Source of the DNA: Rheinheimera sp.
GTDB taxonomy: Bacteria; Pseudomonadota; Gammaproteobacteria; Enterobacterales; Alteromonadaceae
DNA length: 10,000 nucleotides
Reading direction: 5' to 3'
Assembly: GCF_020217005.1 (NCBI RefSeq)
Contig: NZ_JAIWOI010000211.1
Coordinates: forward strand, 1 to 10,000
Part shown: one piece after another, positions 1-6,227 of the stretch
How the letters are laid out: each line of letters starts with the position of its first letter
Position numbering within the stretch: the stretch's first letter is position 1
Program-made: the position numbers and the translations under genes
The notes under the pieces: model-generated
What the model saw: the letters and a program-made list of their open reading frames with translations, nothing else
What the model was told of the DNA's origin: nothing
The model's database searches: none

Positions 1-21
1 CCGCGGTGAAGCGGGCTTTGA
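1..21 (-). terminator. Probable terminator of ohr, cut by the window edge
   Basis: Just after the ohr stop codon, the minus strand reads AAAG, then a CCGC/GCGG stem around a six-base loop (plus-strand arms 1-4 and 11-14). The left arm begins AAAGCCCGC, so a full hairpin would continue beyond position 1 with GGGC and a T-run. Only four base pairs are visible, so this is a partial call. Confidence 0.35.
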
Positions 22-22
22 G

Positions 23-445
23 TTAAATCAGCCTGATAGTGACTGCGATATTGCCGCGCGTGGCTTTAGAGTATGGGCAGATTTGATGTGCCTTGTCAGT
101 CAGCTGTTGTGCATGCTCTGGCTCCAGACCCGGCAAACTGACATTTAGTCGCGCTTGTAAAAAGTAGGCGTTGTCGGTCAGGCCTAAATCAATTTCAGCA
201 TCTACAGCTGTCTCTTTAGGCAGCGTCAGATTGAGTTCGGCTGCAGCTTTCCCCATGGCACCAATAAAACAGGCGGACCAGCCAGCGGCCAGTAATTGCT
301 CTGGATTCGTGCCAGGCCCTGCAGAACCTGGTACCGACAATTTAATATCTAACCGACCATCAGAGCTTTGGGATTCACCAGTGCGACCACCAGTGGTGTG
401 GGTTTTACCTGTGTAAACAACTTTTTCAATGCTAGCGATCATCAT
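23..445 (-). CDS. ohr: Organic hydroperoxide reductase Ohr (OsmC/Ohr family)
   Basis: This 140-residue protein reduces organic and lipid hydroperoxides to alcohols with a thiol pair re-reduced by lipoylated proteins; it acts in the cytoplasm. The family cysteines are both present: Cys59 in SACF (peroxidatic) and Cys123 in CPYSKATRGN (resolving). Arg21 and the Glu of NPEQL (Glu49), which shape the active site in Ohr, are also present. Length is normal for Ohr rather than OsmC. There are two adjacent ATGs (445 and 442); AAAGG at 451-455 serves either, with spacing of 5 or 8 bases. No ohrR gene is visible in the window. It is divergent from hvfA across a 301-bp gap, so the link to the metallophore cluster may be only positional. 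Confidence 0.95.
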   Translation of the reverse strand: MMIASIEKVVYTGKTHTTGGRTGESQSSDGRLDIKLSVPGSAGPGTNPEQLLAAGWSACFIGAMGKAAAELNLTLPKETAVDAEIDLGLTDNAYFLQARLNVSLPGLEPEHAQQLTDKAHQICPYSKATRGNIAVTIRLI

Positions 446-489
446 TTTTTCCTTTCAGGAGGTTGATAGTTTGCCATCAAAGGCGTGGT

Positions 490-506
490 CGGGTTGTGAC
501 AGCCCG
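490..506. promoter_or_regulatory. Imperfect palindrome upstream of ohr, possible operator
   Basis: CGGGTTGT-G-ACAGCCCG has seven of eight arm positions complementary and lies about 45 bases upstream of the ohr start. A MarR-type repressor such as OhrR binds palindromes of this general size, but this sequence does not resemble the AT-rich OhrR box known from other bacteria, so the regulator is unknown. Confidence 0.25.
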
Positions 507-591
507 ATAAGAGTTAGTTTTTCATTTGAATGTGCCGCGGATATGTCCTGATCTGGCTCAGGTGTAATGTTTTGTAGCTGGCAGCCTTACA

Positions 592-640
592 GATACAGAG
601 TGATACAAATCCAGTGGTTCTCCGATACGTTGAGGATACA
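592..640 (+). promoter_or_regulatory. GATACA direct repeats upstream of hvfA
   Basis: GATACA occurs at 592-597, 602-607 and 635-640, with a one-mismatch copy GATACG at 624-629. The first two are exactly 10 bp apart; the others fall about 32 and 43 bp from the first, close to whole helical turns. A very similar arrangement in the same orientation to transcription precedes the reductase-like gene (4125-4172). Tandem half-sites spaced by one turn are typical of OmpR-family response regulators. The function is inferred from shared architecture only. Confidence 0.45.
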
Positions 641-709
641 AGCCTGGGGCTTAATAGCTCTACCCGAACAAGCAGACTTTGTTTGGCAACACGCCATCAT
701 GGCATCAGC

Positions 710-726
710 ACGCGGACATGCCGCGT
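710..726 (+). promoter_or_regulatory. Small hairpin in the hvfA leader
   Basis: ACGCGG-ACATG-CCGCGT forms a perfect six-base-pair stem with a five-base loop. It ends about ten bases before the GGAGA ribosome binding site (736-740) of hvfA. A shorter palindrome, GCCATCATGGC (693-703), lies just upstream. They could stabilise the leader or affect initiation; no role is shown. Confidence 0.25.
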
Positions 727-746
727 TAGATATCTGGAGAAACAAT

Positions 747-1208
747 ATGTCTCGTAATCAATCGTTAAAAACAACAGGCTTAGGATTTATGACCGTAGCG
801 TTAGTCGGTGGTTTAAACCTGAGCTCAGCGGCCTTTGCTATGGACTCTTTACCTCAAGGTTACCAACTGACGACTTTGGTAAAAGTAGGTGAAGGTAAAT
901 GTGGTGAAGGTAAATGCGGTGCAGCAGAAAGCAGCACCAAAGTAGCAGCGACTGAAGGCAAGTGTGGCGAAGGTAAATGTGGTGATGCCTCTTTTGCCAC
1001 TACGGATACAGACGATGACAATTTGGTTTCGCGCAAAGAGTTTCTGGCTGTGGCGCCAACCCGTGCTGAAGTCTTTAACGAAATTGATACAAACCGCGAT
1101 GGTTTTTTGTCTGAAGCAGAGACCTATCAATACATGAAAAGTGTTTATGAATCCAATGGCAAAGACTTACCACAAGAGCTGTTTACCCGCCTGAGTCAGG
1201 CGAAGTAA
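747..1208 (+). CDS. hvfA: HvfA/bufferin-type RiPP metallophore precursor with C-terminal EF-hands
   Basis: This is a secreted precursor of a ribosomally made, post-translationally modified copper-binding peptide, 153 residues from the ATG at 747, which has GGAGA at 736-740. Residues 1-31 form a Sec signal peptide: a short basic start, a hydrophobic stretch, and an AFA motif with likely cleavage before Met32. Four EGKCG motifs follow in two tandem pairs (residues 49-58 and 70-79; Cys52, 57, 73, 78). In HvfA and bufferins such cysteines are converted by the MNIO enzyme into oxazolone/thioamide or thiooxazole groups that bind copper. Two EF-hand loops follow: residues 87-98 (Asp87, Asp89, Asp91, Glu98; Asn in place of the usual Gly) and 114-125 (Asp114, Asn116, Asp118, Gly119, Glu125). 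The modification is inferred from family and from the adjacent hvfB and hvfC. The EF-hands could bind calcium or have another role. Confidence 0.9.
   Translation: MSRNQSLKTTGLGFMTVALVGGLNLSSAAFAMDSLPQGYQLTTLVKVGEGKCGEGKCGAAESSTKVAATEGKCGEGKCGDASFATTDTDDDNLVSRKEFLAVAPTRAEVFNEIDTNRDGFLSEAETYQYMKSVYESNGKDLPQELFTRLSQAK
891..983 (+). repeat. Duplicated EGKCGEGKCG-coding blocks
   Basis: Two 30-bp blocks, 891-920 and 954-983, encode the same ten residues. They differ at four positions, all third codon positions and all silent. They are separated by 33 bp encoding a linker of small and charged residues (59-69). Each block is itself a tandem duplication of the five-residue EGKCG unit. Confidence 0.9.
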
Positions 1209-1232
1209 TACAGGTTGTTTTAACTAAGCTAA

Positions 1233-1267
1233 CCCCCGCCATGCTTTTTGCTGGCGGGGGCTTTTTT
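1233..1267 (+). terminator. Intrinsic terminator between hvfA and hvfB
   Basis: A perfect nine-base-pair GC-rich stem, CCCCCGCCA (1233-1241) with TGGCGGGGG (1252-1260), closes a ten-base loop and is followed by C and six Ts (1262-1267). It lies 25 bases after the hvfA stop and directly before the hvfB ribosome binding site at 1271. I see no promoter between it and hvfB, so it most likely acts as a partial terminator that lowers maturase expression relative to precursor. Confidence 0.9.
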
Positions 1268-1284
1268 ATTGGAGGAGAAAGCTG

Positions 1285-2118
1285 ATGATCACACAGACTA
1301 CTTTACAAGGTGCTGGCCTGGGTTTACGCCGTGCTTTATTGCCTGAATTACTGAGCATGGATAGCCATGTAGTTGATTTTCTTGAATGTGCACCTGAGAA
1401 CTGGATAGATGTGGGCGGTGCTTATGGTCAGCAACTGATGAGTCTGGCGGAGCGTTTTCCACTGAGCTGTCATGGCTTGTCTTTGTCGTTAGGAGGCCCT
1501 GCGCCACTGGATATGCAGTTACTACAGCGCAGCCGTGCTTTTCTGGATCGCTTTCAGGTGCCTCTGTTCAGTGAGCACCTGAGCTATTGCTCTGATGAAG
1601 GCCACTTATACGATTTATTGCCTCTGCCCTTTACGGACGAAGCTGTGTTGCATCTGGCTGCACGTATCCGTCAGGTGCAGGATGTGCTTGGGCGACGTAT
1701 TGCGGTGGAGAATATCTCCTATTACGCCGCGCCTTTTCAGGCCTTGGCTGAAATTGAGTTTTTAAAAGCGGTGATCAGTGAAGCCGATTGTGATTTGCTG
1801 CTTGATATCAATAATTTATATGTGAACTCCATCAACCATAATTATGACGCTAAGGCCTATCTGGCGGCTATTCCGGCTGAGCGGGTGGTCTGTATGCATG
1901 TGGCCGGTCACTATGACGAAGCTGTGGATTTGAAAATAGACACTCATGGCGCGCCGGTAAAAGCCGACGTCTGGAGTTTATTGCGTCTGGCTTATCAGCG
2001 TTTTGGCGCTGTACCCACCTTATTGGAGCGGGATTTTAACTTTCCGCCTTTGTCGGACTTAGTGATGGAAGTATCACAGATACGTCAGTTGCAACAGCAG
2101 GGAGTCCGCCATGGATAG
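1285..2118 (+). CDS. hvfB: HvfB family MNIO (DUF692) RiPP maturase
   Basis: This 277-residue multinuclear non-haem iron oxidative enzyme modifies the EGKCG cysteines of HvfA in the cytoplasm before export. It has the TIM-barrel DUF692 signatures in order: GLGLR (11-15), LECAPENW (33-40), HGLSLSLGG (63-71), SEHLSY (96-101), VENISYY (141-147), DINNLYVNS (174-182), HVAGH (205-209), DTHG (219-222) and LLERD (246-250). Candidate iron ligands are His63, His98, Glu142, Asp174, His205, His209, Asp219, His221 and Glu248, by analogy with MbnB and TglH. No ligand appears to be missing. GGAGGAG at 1271-1277 gives a strong start at 1285. The gene overlaps hvfC by eight bases, consistent with translational coupling. 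Members of this family need the DUF2063-type partner for activity, and it is encoded next. Confidence 0.95.
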   Translation: MITQTTLQGAGLGLRRALLPELLSMDSHVVDFLECAPENWIDVGGAYGQQLMSLAERFPLSCHGLSLSLGGPAPLDMQLLQRSRAFLDRFQVPLFSEHLSYCSDEGHLYDLLPLPFTDEAVLHLAARIRQVQDVLGRRIAVENISYYAAPFQALAEIEFLKAVISEADCDLLLDINNLYVNSINHNYDAKAYLAAIPAERVVCMHVAGHYDEAVDLKIDTHGAPVKADVWSLLRLAYQRFGAVPTLLERDFNFPPLSDLVMEVSQIRQLQQQGVRHG

Positions 2119-2848
2119 GACCTTAGAGCAGCAATTACTTAGTCTGGCACATTATGTGCGCAACCCTGCAGGTTGTGCACCTCCACCAGGGATCGAAGCC
2201 CGGCGTCTGGCGATTTACCGTCGTTTGTTTTATGGCAATATCGAAGCCATGTTGGCTTCAGGCTTTCCGGTACTTTCTGCCAGCCTTGGTTCTGCCGACT
2301 GGCATAGGCTGGTGCAGGATTTTTATGCCAGTTACCGCTGTCAGACGCCCTTATTCACCGAACTTGCCTCTGAGTTTGCGTTTTATCTGCAGCAAGGCGT
2401 GGCAGAATCTTTGAAACTACCGCTGTGGCTGGCAGAGCTTGCGCATTATGAGCAGGTTGAGACTGTGTTGTTGCTTAGTCATGCACAACCGCCTGTCGTT
2501 CCTGCAGTGACTGAGCTGCTGGATACTGTGCTTGTGCTCTCTGAATTGGCTTGGCCTTTAGCCTACCAATGGCCCGTCTGTGATATAGGACCTGCTCATC
2601 TGCCAAAGCAGCCCTTGTCAGAGCCAACCTTATTACTGGCGCAGCGCAAAGCCGACCATCAAGTGCACTTCTCCCGCCTGGCTCCTCTGGCTTATGCTTT
2701 GCTGGTCTCAGTGCAACAACAGCAGTGGACAGGGCGGCAGCATCTGACCGCATTGGCTGATAGCATGGAGGTGACGTTGGACGCTGTTTTACCTGCAGGC
2801 AAAGCGCTGCTGGAACAGCTACATCTGCAGGCAGTTATTTCGGGCTAG
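2111..2848 (+). CDS. hvfC: HvfC/BufC family RiPP maturation partner (DUF2063)
   Basis: This 245-residue partner of the MNIO enzyme is thought to recognise or position the precursor; it has no known catalytic residues. The N-terminal half carries the DUF2063 signature: [18 protein letters not shown] (31-48), then GFPVL (51-55), DFYASY (70-75), and [11 protein letters not shown] (107-117). The C-terminal half is more divergent: a YQWPV segment at 152-156 and a helical end. The start at 2111 has GGAG at 2101-2104 and overlaps the 3' end of hvfB, so the two are almost certainly co-translated. The following gene is on the other strand, so the plus-strand operon ends here. The N-terminal part is often labelled DNA-binding in databases, but the context points to maturation rather than transcription. 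Confidence 0.92.
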   Translation: MDRTLEQQLLSLAHYVRNPAGCAPPPGIEARRLAIYRRLFYGNIEAMLASGFPVLSASLGSADWHRLVQDFYASYRCQTPLFTELASEFAFYLQQGVAESLKLPLWLAELAHYEQVETVLLLSHAQPPVVPAVTELLDTVLVLSELAWPLAYQWPVCDIGPAHLPKQPLSEPTLLLAQRKADHQVHFSRLAPLAYALLVSVQQQQWTGRQHLTALADSMEVTLDAVLPAGKALLEQLHLQAVISG

Positions 2849-2860
2849 GCACTGAAGCAT

Positions 2861-2888
2861 AAAAAAGGGCTGAAGATAATTTCAGCCC
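2861..2888 (-). terminator. Intrinsic terminator of the minus-strand hvfX operon
   Basis: GGGCTGAA (2867-2874) pairs with TTCAGCCC (2881-2888) around a six-base loop. Read on the minus strand, the hairpin is followed by six Ts (the A-run at 2861-2866), so it terminates transcription coming from hvfX. On the plus strand it is followed by TGCTGCC, not a T-run, so it should be a poor terminator for hvfABC. Confidence 0.8.
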
Positions 2889-2921
2889 TGCTGCCACCTG
2901 TAGTACAACATGAATTCAGTA

Positions 2922-3419
2922 TCAGCTGCGTTTACGCAGCAAAGCATCCAGGCTCAACTGGCCTGCGCCTTTAAGCAGCAGCAAAAATAACCCCAGCATA
3001 TAAATCAAAGGTAACTTGTAATTGCCATAACCTTTATCACTGATGGAATAGCCCATAGCCAACTCTGATAAAGTGGACCATTCTGCGGGCCAGTGCACCG
3101 CAGCGGTCGCCACTAAGGTCAGTAGCATAAGCACGAGGCTGGCCAGACGGGTACCCAGACCCAGCAGTAGCAAAACCGGGGCTATTAACTCCACCCACAT
3201 CGACAGCTGCCAGTTCAGGTTGACCGGTAACAGATTAAAGGGCAGCGGAAAATTCGACTGGATTTGCCCAAACCAGTTCTCTCCGTGCCATTTCTTCAGA
3301 CCTGCTTCAAAAAACTCCCAGGCCAGAAACAAGCGCAGTGGGACATCAGCCAGCCAAAGACCGGCCGTATTCAAAGATGCAGATAAGGTTTTTGTCAGGG
3401 ACTTCACAGAATCATTCAT
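2922..3419 (-). CDS. hvfX: DoxX-family membrane protein, HvfX-like
   Basis: This 165-residue inner-membrane protein has four predicted membrane segments (about 20-38, 73-90, 92-110 and 136-152). The DoxX-type pattern includes [16 protein letters not shown] (29-44), the NFPLPF loop (56-61) and [15 protein letters not shown] (77-91). DoxX proteins are regular companions of HvfABC and bufferin clusters (HvfX, BufD), but their exact role is not known; participation in maturation, export or redox supply has been suggested. Here it is not in the plus-strand operon. It lies convergent to hvfC, 73 bp away, and starts inside the stop codon of the reductase-like gene (ATGA, 3416-3419), so the two are translationally coupled. 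A generic DoxX quinone-linked protein is the alternative reading. Confidence 0.85.
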   Translation of the reverse strand: MNDSVKSLTKTLSASLNTAGLWLADVPLRLFLAWEFFEAGLKKWHGENWFGQIQSNFPLPFNLLPVNLNWQLSMWVELIAPVLLLLGLGTRLASLVLMLLTLVATAAVHWPAEWSTLSELAMGYSISDKGYGNYKLPLIYMLGLFLLLLKGAGQLSLDALLRKRS

Positions 3420-4051
3420 CGCACGGCCCCACTCTTTACCGATTTGCGGCTATGCACTGCTACTTTTGCTGTGAGCTTTAACACAATGGCCGACACCATG
3501 ATGCTAAAACCAATCAGATACCAGGGGTGCATCGGAATACGTTTGTAAAAGGACAGGCAGAAAATAGCGGCTATCACCCAGGTACCGGCTGAGTGCAACA
3601 GTTTCCAGATGTTGAAACCCAGCAGACGAACCATCACAGGAAAGGAGGTGATCGTCAGCAACAAAATAAACAGATAACCCACAGAACCGGGGATATTGGC
3701 GGTTGCGGTGCGGCCATTCCAGAAGGTTTCAGGAAACATAGTGGCGTAAATCATGATCAGAATACCGTGCACCAGATGCGAAAACGCAAAGGACAAGCCG
3801 AGAAAGCGCCTTTCCCTAAGTAGCGCTTTGGTGCCCTGGTTTGGCAACAGAATCACCAGCGAAGAGGCTAAAAAGGTCAGCAGGAATAATGTAAAGGAGG
3901 TGCGGGCTGTGACACGAATAGCGCTGCGTAAGGCATCCACTAATTCGGTATGCCACAGCATGGTACTGGTCGCGAACAGCAACACAGCTAACGACAGCAG
4001 CGCAAATAAAGTCCAGCCACGCAGGCCGGACCCGGAGTTGGTATAAGTCAT
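3416..4051 (-). CDS. Ferric-reductase-like transmembrane protein, putative haem b protein
   Basis: This 211-residue membrane protein has about six hydrophobic segments (roughly 14-33, 51-69, 84-104, 124-143, 154-170, 177-194). It resembles the ferric reductase/MsrQ transmembrane domain: the [15 protein letters not shown] segment (81-95) and the [10 protein letters not shown] segment (149-158) place His92 or His95 and His153 where this fold coordinates haem b. It has no flavin or NAD(P)H-binding domain, so electrons would come from a partner or the quinone pool. It is coupled to hvfX by a four-base overlap, which suggests it supplies or removes electrons during metallophore maturation or copper handling; that is inference. 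The start at 4051 has AAGGA at 4060-4064 with an eight-base spacer. Its upstream region shares GATACA repeats with hvfA. Confidence 0.75.
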   Translation of the reverse strand: MTYTNSGSGLRGWTLFALLSLAVLLFATSTMLWHTELVDALRSAIRVTARTSFTLFLLTFLASSLVILLPNQGTKALLRERRFLGLSFAFSHLVHGILIMIYATMFPETFWNGRTATANIPGSVGYLFILLLTITSFPVMVRLLGFNIWKLLHSAGTWVIAAIFCLSFYKRIPMHPWYLIGFSIMVSAIVLKLTAKVAVHSRKSVKSGAVR

Positions 4052-4111
4052 GGACAGGATCCTTCAGATTAAGCGCGCCATGCGGGATGCAGTCGCTGCT
4101 TCGCTGTCCAT
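4050..4111 (-). promoter_or_regulatory. Leader inverted repeat over the reductase-like start codon, with possible short upstream ORF
   Basis: In the minus-strand transcript, AUGGACAG (4111-4104) is perfectly complementary to CUGUCCAU (4057-4050). The latter covers the spacer after the Shine-Dalgarno and the first two bases of the start codon. Pairing would close a 46-base loop and could hide the start. The upstream arm also contains an ATG opening a 15-codon frame that stops with TGA at 4066-4064, overlapping the AAGGA site. The ribosome site for that short frame is weak. Both are predictions. Confidence 0.3.
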
Positions 4112-4124
4112 TCTCTGTGTTTGC

Positions 4125-4172
4125 TGTATCCCCAATATGTCGGCGATCAGGCCTTTTGTATCTCTATGTATC
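4125..4172 (-). promoter_or_regulatory. GATACA direct repeats upstream of the reductase-like gene
   Basis: Reading the minus strand, GATACA occurs at 4172-4167, 4162-4157 and 4130-4125. The first two are exactly 10 bp apart and the third lies 42 bp from the first, matching the 10 and 43 bp offsets upstream of hvfA. The second copy is followed by AA in both places. The repeats lie in the 134-bp gap after the kinase stop codon, so the reductase-hvfX pair probably has its own promoter. Confidence 0.45.
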
Positions 4173-4185
4173 CGGTATTGTTACA

Positions 4186-5484
4186 TCAGCGGGGCAATTC
4201 GACAGTAACACATAAGCCGCCTTCAACACGGTTTTGTAGCCTCAGGTGGCCGCCTAGCGCATGGCTGAGTTGTTGTGCTATAGCCAGCCCTAAACCTGTG
4301 CCCCCAGTCTCCCGATTGCGTGAGCTTTCGACCCGATAAAAAGGCTGCAGCACTTGCTCCAGTTCTGCTTCTGGTATACCAGGCCCCTGATCCAGTACCT
4401 GCAGTTGGATGCCAGATCCCATGTTTTGTACGGTTAATTCGGCACTGCCACCAAATTTCAGCGCATTATCTGTCAGGTTGGTCAGGATACGGCGCAGCGC
4501 ATGAGGTCTGGTATTGATCACCGCGGCCGCACTGCCTGTGAGACTGACGGCCTGGCCGCTGTCCTGGTAATCACAAACTAAACTATCGAGAAAGGCATCC
4601 AGGTCGATACGACATTCTGGCTCTGCGGCACTGTCCATGCTGCGGGCGTAAGCCACGCCTTCTCTGACCAAATGCTGCATTTCGCTTAAATCACTCCACA
4701 ACTTGTCTTTTTCCAACGAGCCATCCATTTGCTCCACCCGCAGTTTCATTCGGGTGATAGGGGTTTGCAAATCATGTGAAATAGCGGCCAGTAGTTGCAT
4801 CCGCTCTTTCAGAAAAGCGGCAATACGGCTTTGCAGCGTATTAAAAGCACGGGCGGCGTACACCACCTCGCTGGGGCCTTGTTCATCCAGCTCCGGGCTG
4901 GGCGCATCCGGGTCCAGTTGATCCACAGCCTGTGCCAAGCGGGTTAAAGGCCGAATGGCCATATGCACCGCCAGCCAGGTACAGCCCAATAAAACCAGCA
5001 GTTGCAGAATAAGTACTATAGGTAACCACTGAGCTATAGGTATAGCGCCTGGTGTAACATCCAGTGTCAGTCGCTTGCCGTCGCTTAAAGTCATATGCAC
5101 CTGAAAATGAGGTCGTGATCCGGGCATAGTCTGAAACACGGGTTCGAATCGTTTGGCGACTGACTGCGCAATAGTCAGAGCGGCCGCATGGGGCTGCTTC
5201 ATATCCATCGGCTCGCCAAGGATGGGCTGGTCCAGCAGATACCTATAGTTGCGTCGTTCCACTAAAGACAACCAGCCCGCTCTTTCTTCAGCTGGTAACC
5301 TGTCCAGTAAGGCCACTGCTGTACTGACATCTGTGGATAAATTATTCAGCATCACGTTGCGGCCTGTCTGGTAGCGCTCATAAAACTGCGAGCTGAAGGA
5401 CAAACCATAAGCCAATATCAGGCCTACTAATAAAATAAAGGCCAGGCGGGCGGCCAGACTTTGAGGCAAACGCAGCGGCTTCAT
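4186..5484 (-). CDS. Two-component sensor histidine kinase
   Basis: This 432-residue inner-membrane kinase phosphorylates the response regulator encoded just upstream. Membrane segment 1 spans about 13-30, a periplasmic sensor domain about 31-152, membrane segment 2 about 153-175, and a HAMP linker 176-228. The dimerisation domain has the H-box AAISHDLQTPITRMK with His237. The ATPase domain has the N-box LTNLTDNALKFG (335-345), the G1 box DQGPGIPE (365-372), the F box PFYRVESSRN (381-390) and the G2 box GGTGLGLAIA (394-403). All catalytic motifs are intact. The periplasmic domain carries Met and His residues (Met93, Met95, His99, Met120, His126, His130, Met131) that might bind a metal, but no known sensor family is recognisable. 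It starts two bases after the regulator stop, so the two are co-translated. The signal is unknown. Confidence 0.95.
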   Translation of the reverse strand: MKPLRLPQSLAARLAFILLVGLILAYGLSFSSQFYERYQTGRNVMLNNLSTDVSTAVALLDRLPAEERAGWLSLVERRNYRYLLDQPILGEPMDMKQPHAAALTIAQSVAKRFEPVFQTMPGSRPHFQVHMTLSDGKRLTLDVTPGAIPIAQWLPIVLILQLLVLLGCTWLAVHMAIRPLTRLAQAVDQLDPDAPSPELDEQGPSEVVYAARAFNTLQSRIAAFLKERMQLLAAISHDLQTPITRMKLRVEQMDGSLEKDKLWSDLSEMQHLVREGVAYARSMDSAAEPECRIDLDAFLDSLVCDYQDSGQAVSLTGSAAAVINTRPHALRRILTNLTDNALKFGGSAELTVQNMGSGIQLQVLDQGPGIPEAELEQVLQPFYRVESSRNRETGGTGLGLAIAQQLSHALGGHLRLQNRVEGGLCVTVELPR

Positions 5485-5486
5485 GC

Positions 5487-6227
5487 TCAGGTGTCCGGTT
5501 CAAGCAGTTGCAGTGGTAAGGTAAAGACATAACCTTCGTTGCGCACTGTTTTGATGCAGGCCGCTTCGCGGGCATCATCACGCAGGCGCTGGCGTAAACG
5601 ACTCACCAGCAAATCGATGGAGCGGTCAAAAATATCGGCTTCACGGCCTTGAGTCAGATTGAGTAATTGCTCACGGCTCAACACTCGTTGCGGATGATCC
5701 AGAAAGACCCGAAGCAATCTGTATTCGGCGCCACTTAAAGACACCACTGTGCCTGTATTATCCAGCAAATGCCGGGCACTGGTGTCGAGCCGCCAGTCGC
5801 CAAAGCCTATTAAACGGCTGCTTTCAGTGATCTGCAGGTTAGGTGGCAACATTCTGGTGCGTCGCAGTACTGCATTGATCCGTGCCAGTAACTCTCGGGC
5901 AGAAAAAGGTTTAGTCAGGTAATCGTCAGCGCCCATTTCCAACCCTACTATACGGTCGGTTTCGTCGCTGCGGGCCGTCAATAACACAACAGGAATGGCT
6001 TTATGTTTGCTGACGCGCAGTTCACGGCATAAGCGCAGGCCATCATCTCCCGGCATCATAATATCCAGTACAATTAAATCGACCGTATTGGCTTCGAGGA
6101 AAGAACGCATTTGCCGGCCATCAGCAGCCAGACTGACCCTCATGCCATTTTTAGTCAGGTAGTTGCCTACCAGTTCACGGATTTCTCTGTCGTCGTCGAC
6201 AACCAGAATATGTTCACCCTGTTCCAT
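5487..6227 (-). CDS. OmpR-family response regulator
   Basis: This 246-residue transcription factor is controlled by phosphorylation. The receiver domain (about 5-122) has the acidic triplet at 11-13, phospho-acceptor Asp55 in VLDIMMPG, Thr84 and Lys106 in LTKPF. The C-terminal winged-helix domain (about 138-237) has the usual LSGAEYRLLRVFLDHPQRVLS segment followed by the recognition-helix region DRSIDLLVSRLRQRLRD and the GYVF wing end. It starts at 6227 with AAGGG about five bases upstream. It is the first gene of a regulator-kinase pair on the same strand as the reductase-hvfX operon. OmpR-type regulators bind tandem direct repeats about one helical turn apart, which is the pattern of the GATACA repeats before hvfA and the reductase-like gene; a regulatory link is plausible but unproven. 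Confidence 0.95.
   Translation of the reverse strand: MEQGEHILVVDDDREIRELVGNYLTKNGMRVSLAADGRQMRSFLEANTVDLIVLDIMMPGDDGLRLCRELRVSKHKAIPVVLLTARSDETDRIVGLEMGADDYLTKPFSARELLARINAVLRRTRMLPPNLQITESSRLIGFGDWRLDTSARHLLDNTGTVVSLSGAEYRLLRVFLDHPQRVLSREQLLNLTQGREADIFDRSIDLLVSRLRQRLRDDAREAACIKTVRNEGYVFTLPLQLLEPDT

Larger units (their letters stand above)
446..746. other. Divergent intergenic region between ohr and hvfA
   Basis: This 301-bp region has no credible gene. On the ohr side lie an imperfect 17-bp palindrome (490-506) and a small inverted repeat TTGAT/ATCAA (463-467 and 476-480). On the hvfA side lie GATACA-type repeats (592-640) and, nearer the start, a small hairpin (710-726). I found no convincing sigma70 -35/-10 pair for either gene. 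An open frame reaching back to 567 exists upstream of hvfA but lacks coding character. Confidence 0.6.

Noticed and set aside
567..746. In-frame upstream extension of hvfA by 60 codons
   Set aside because: The extension has no ribosome site, contains the repeat array and hairpins, and would bury the signal peptide that starts exactly at the ATG at 747 with GGAGA before it.
1007..1091. Two further GATACA copies inside hvfA
   Set aside because: They are the Asp-Thr codons that begin the two EF-hand loops, so coding constraint explains them; they also lack the 10-bp spacing.
849..1130. Minus-strand open frame across hvfA
   Set aside because: It is the reverse complement of the repetitive EGKCG and EF-hand coding region and reads as low-complexity TFTF-type sequence.
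2154..2414. Alternative-frame open reading frame within hvfC
   Set aside because: It lies wholly within hvfC, which has the family motifs, and shows no recognisable protein features of its own.
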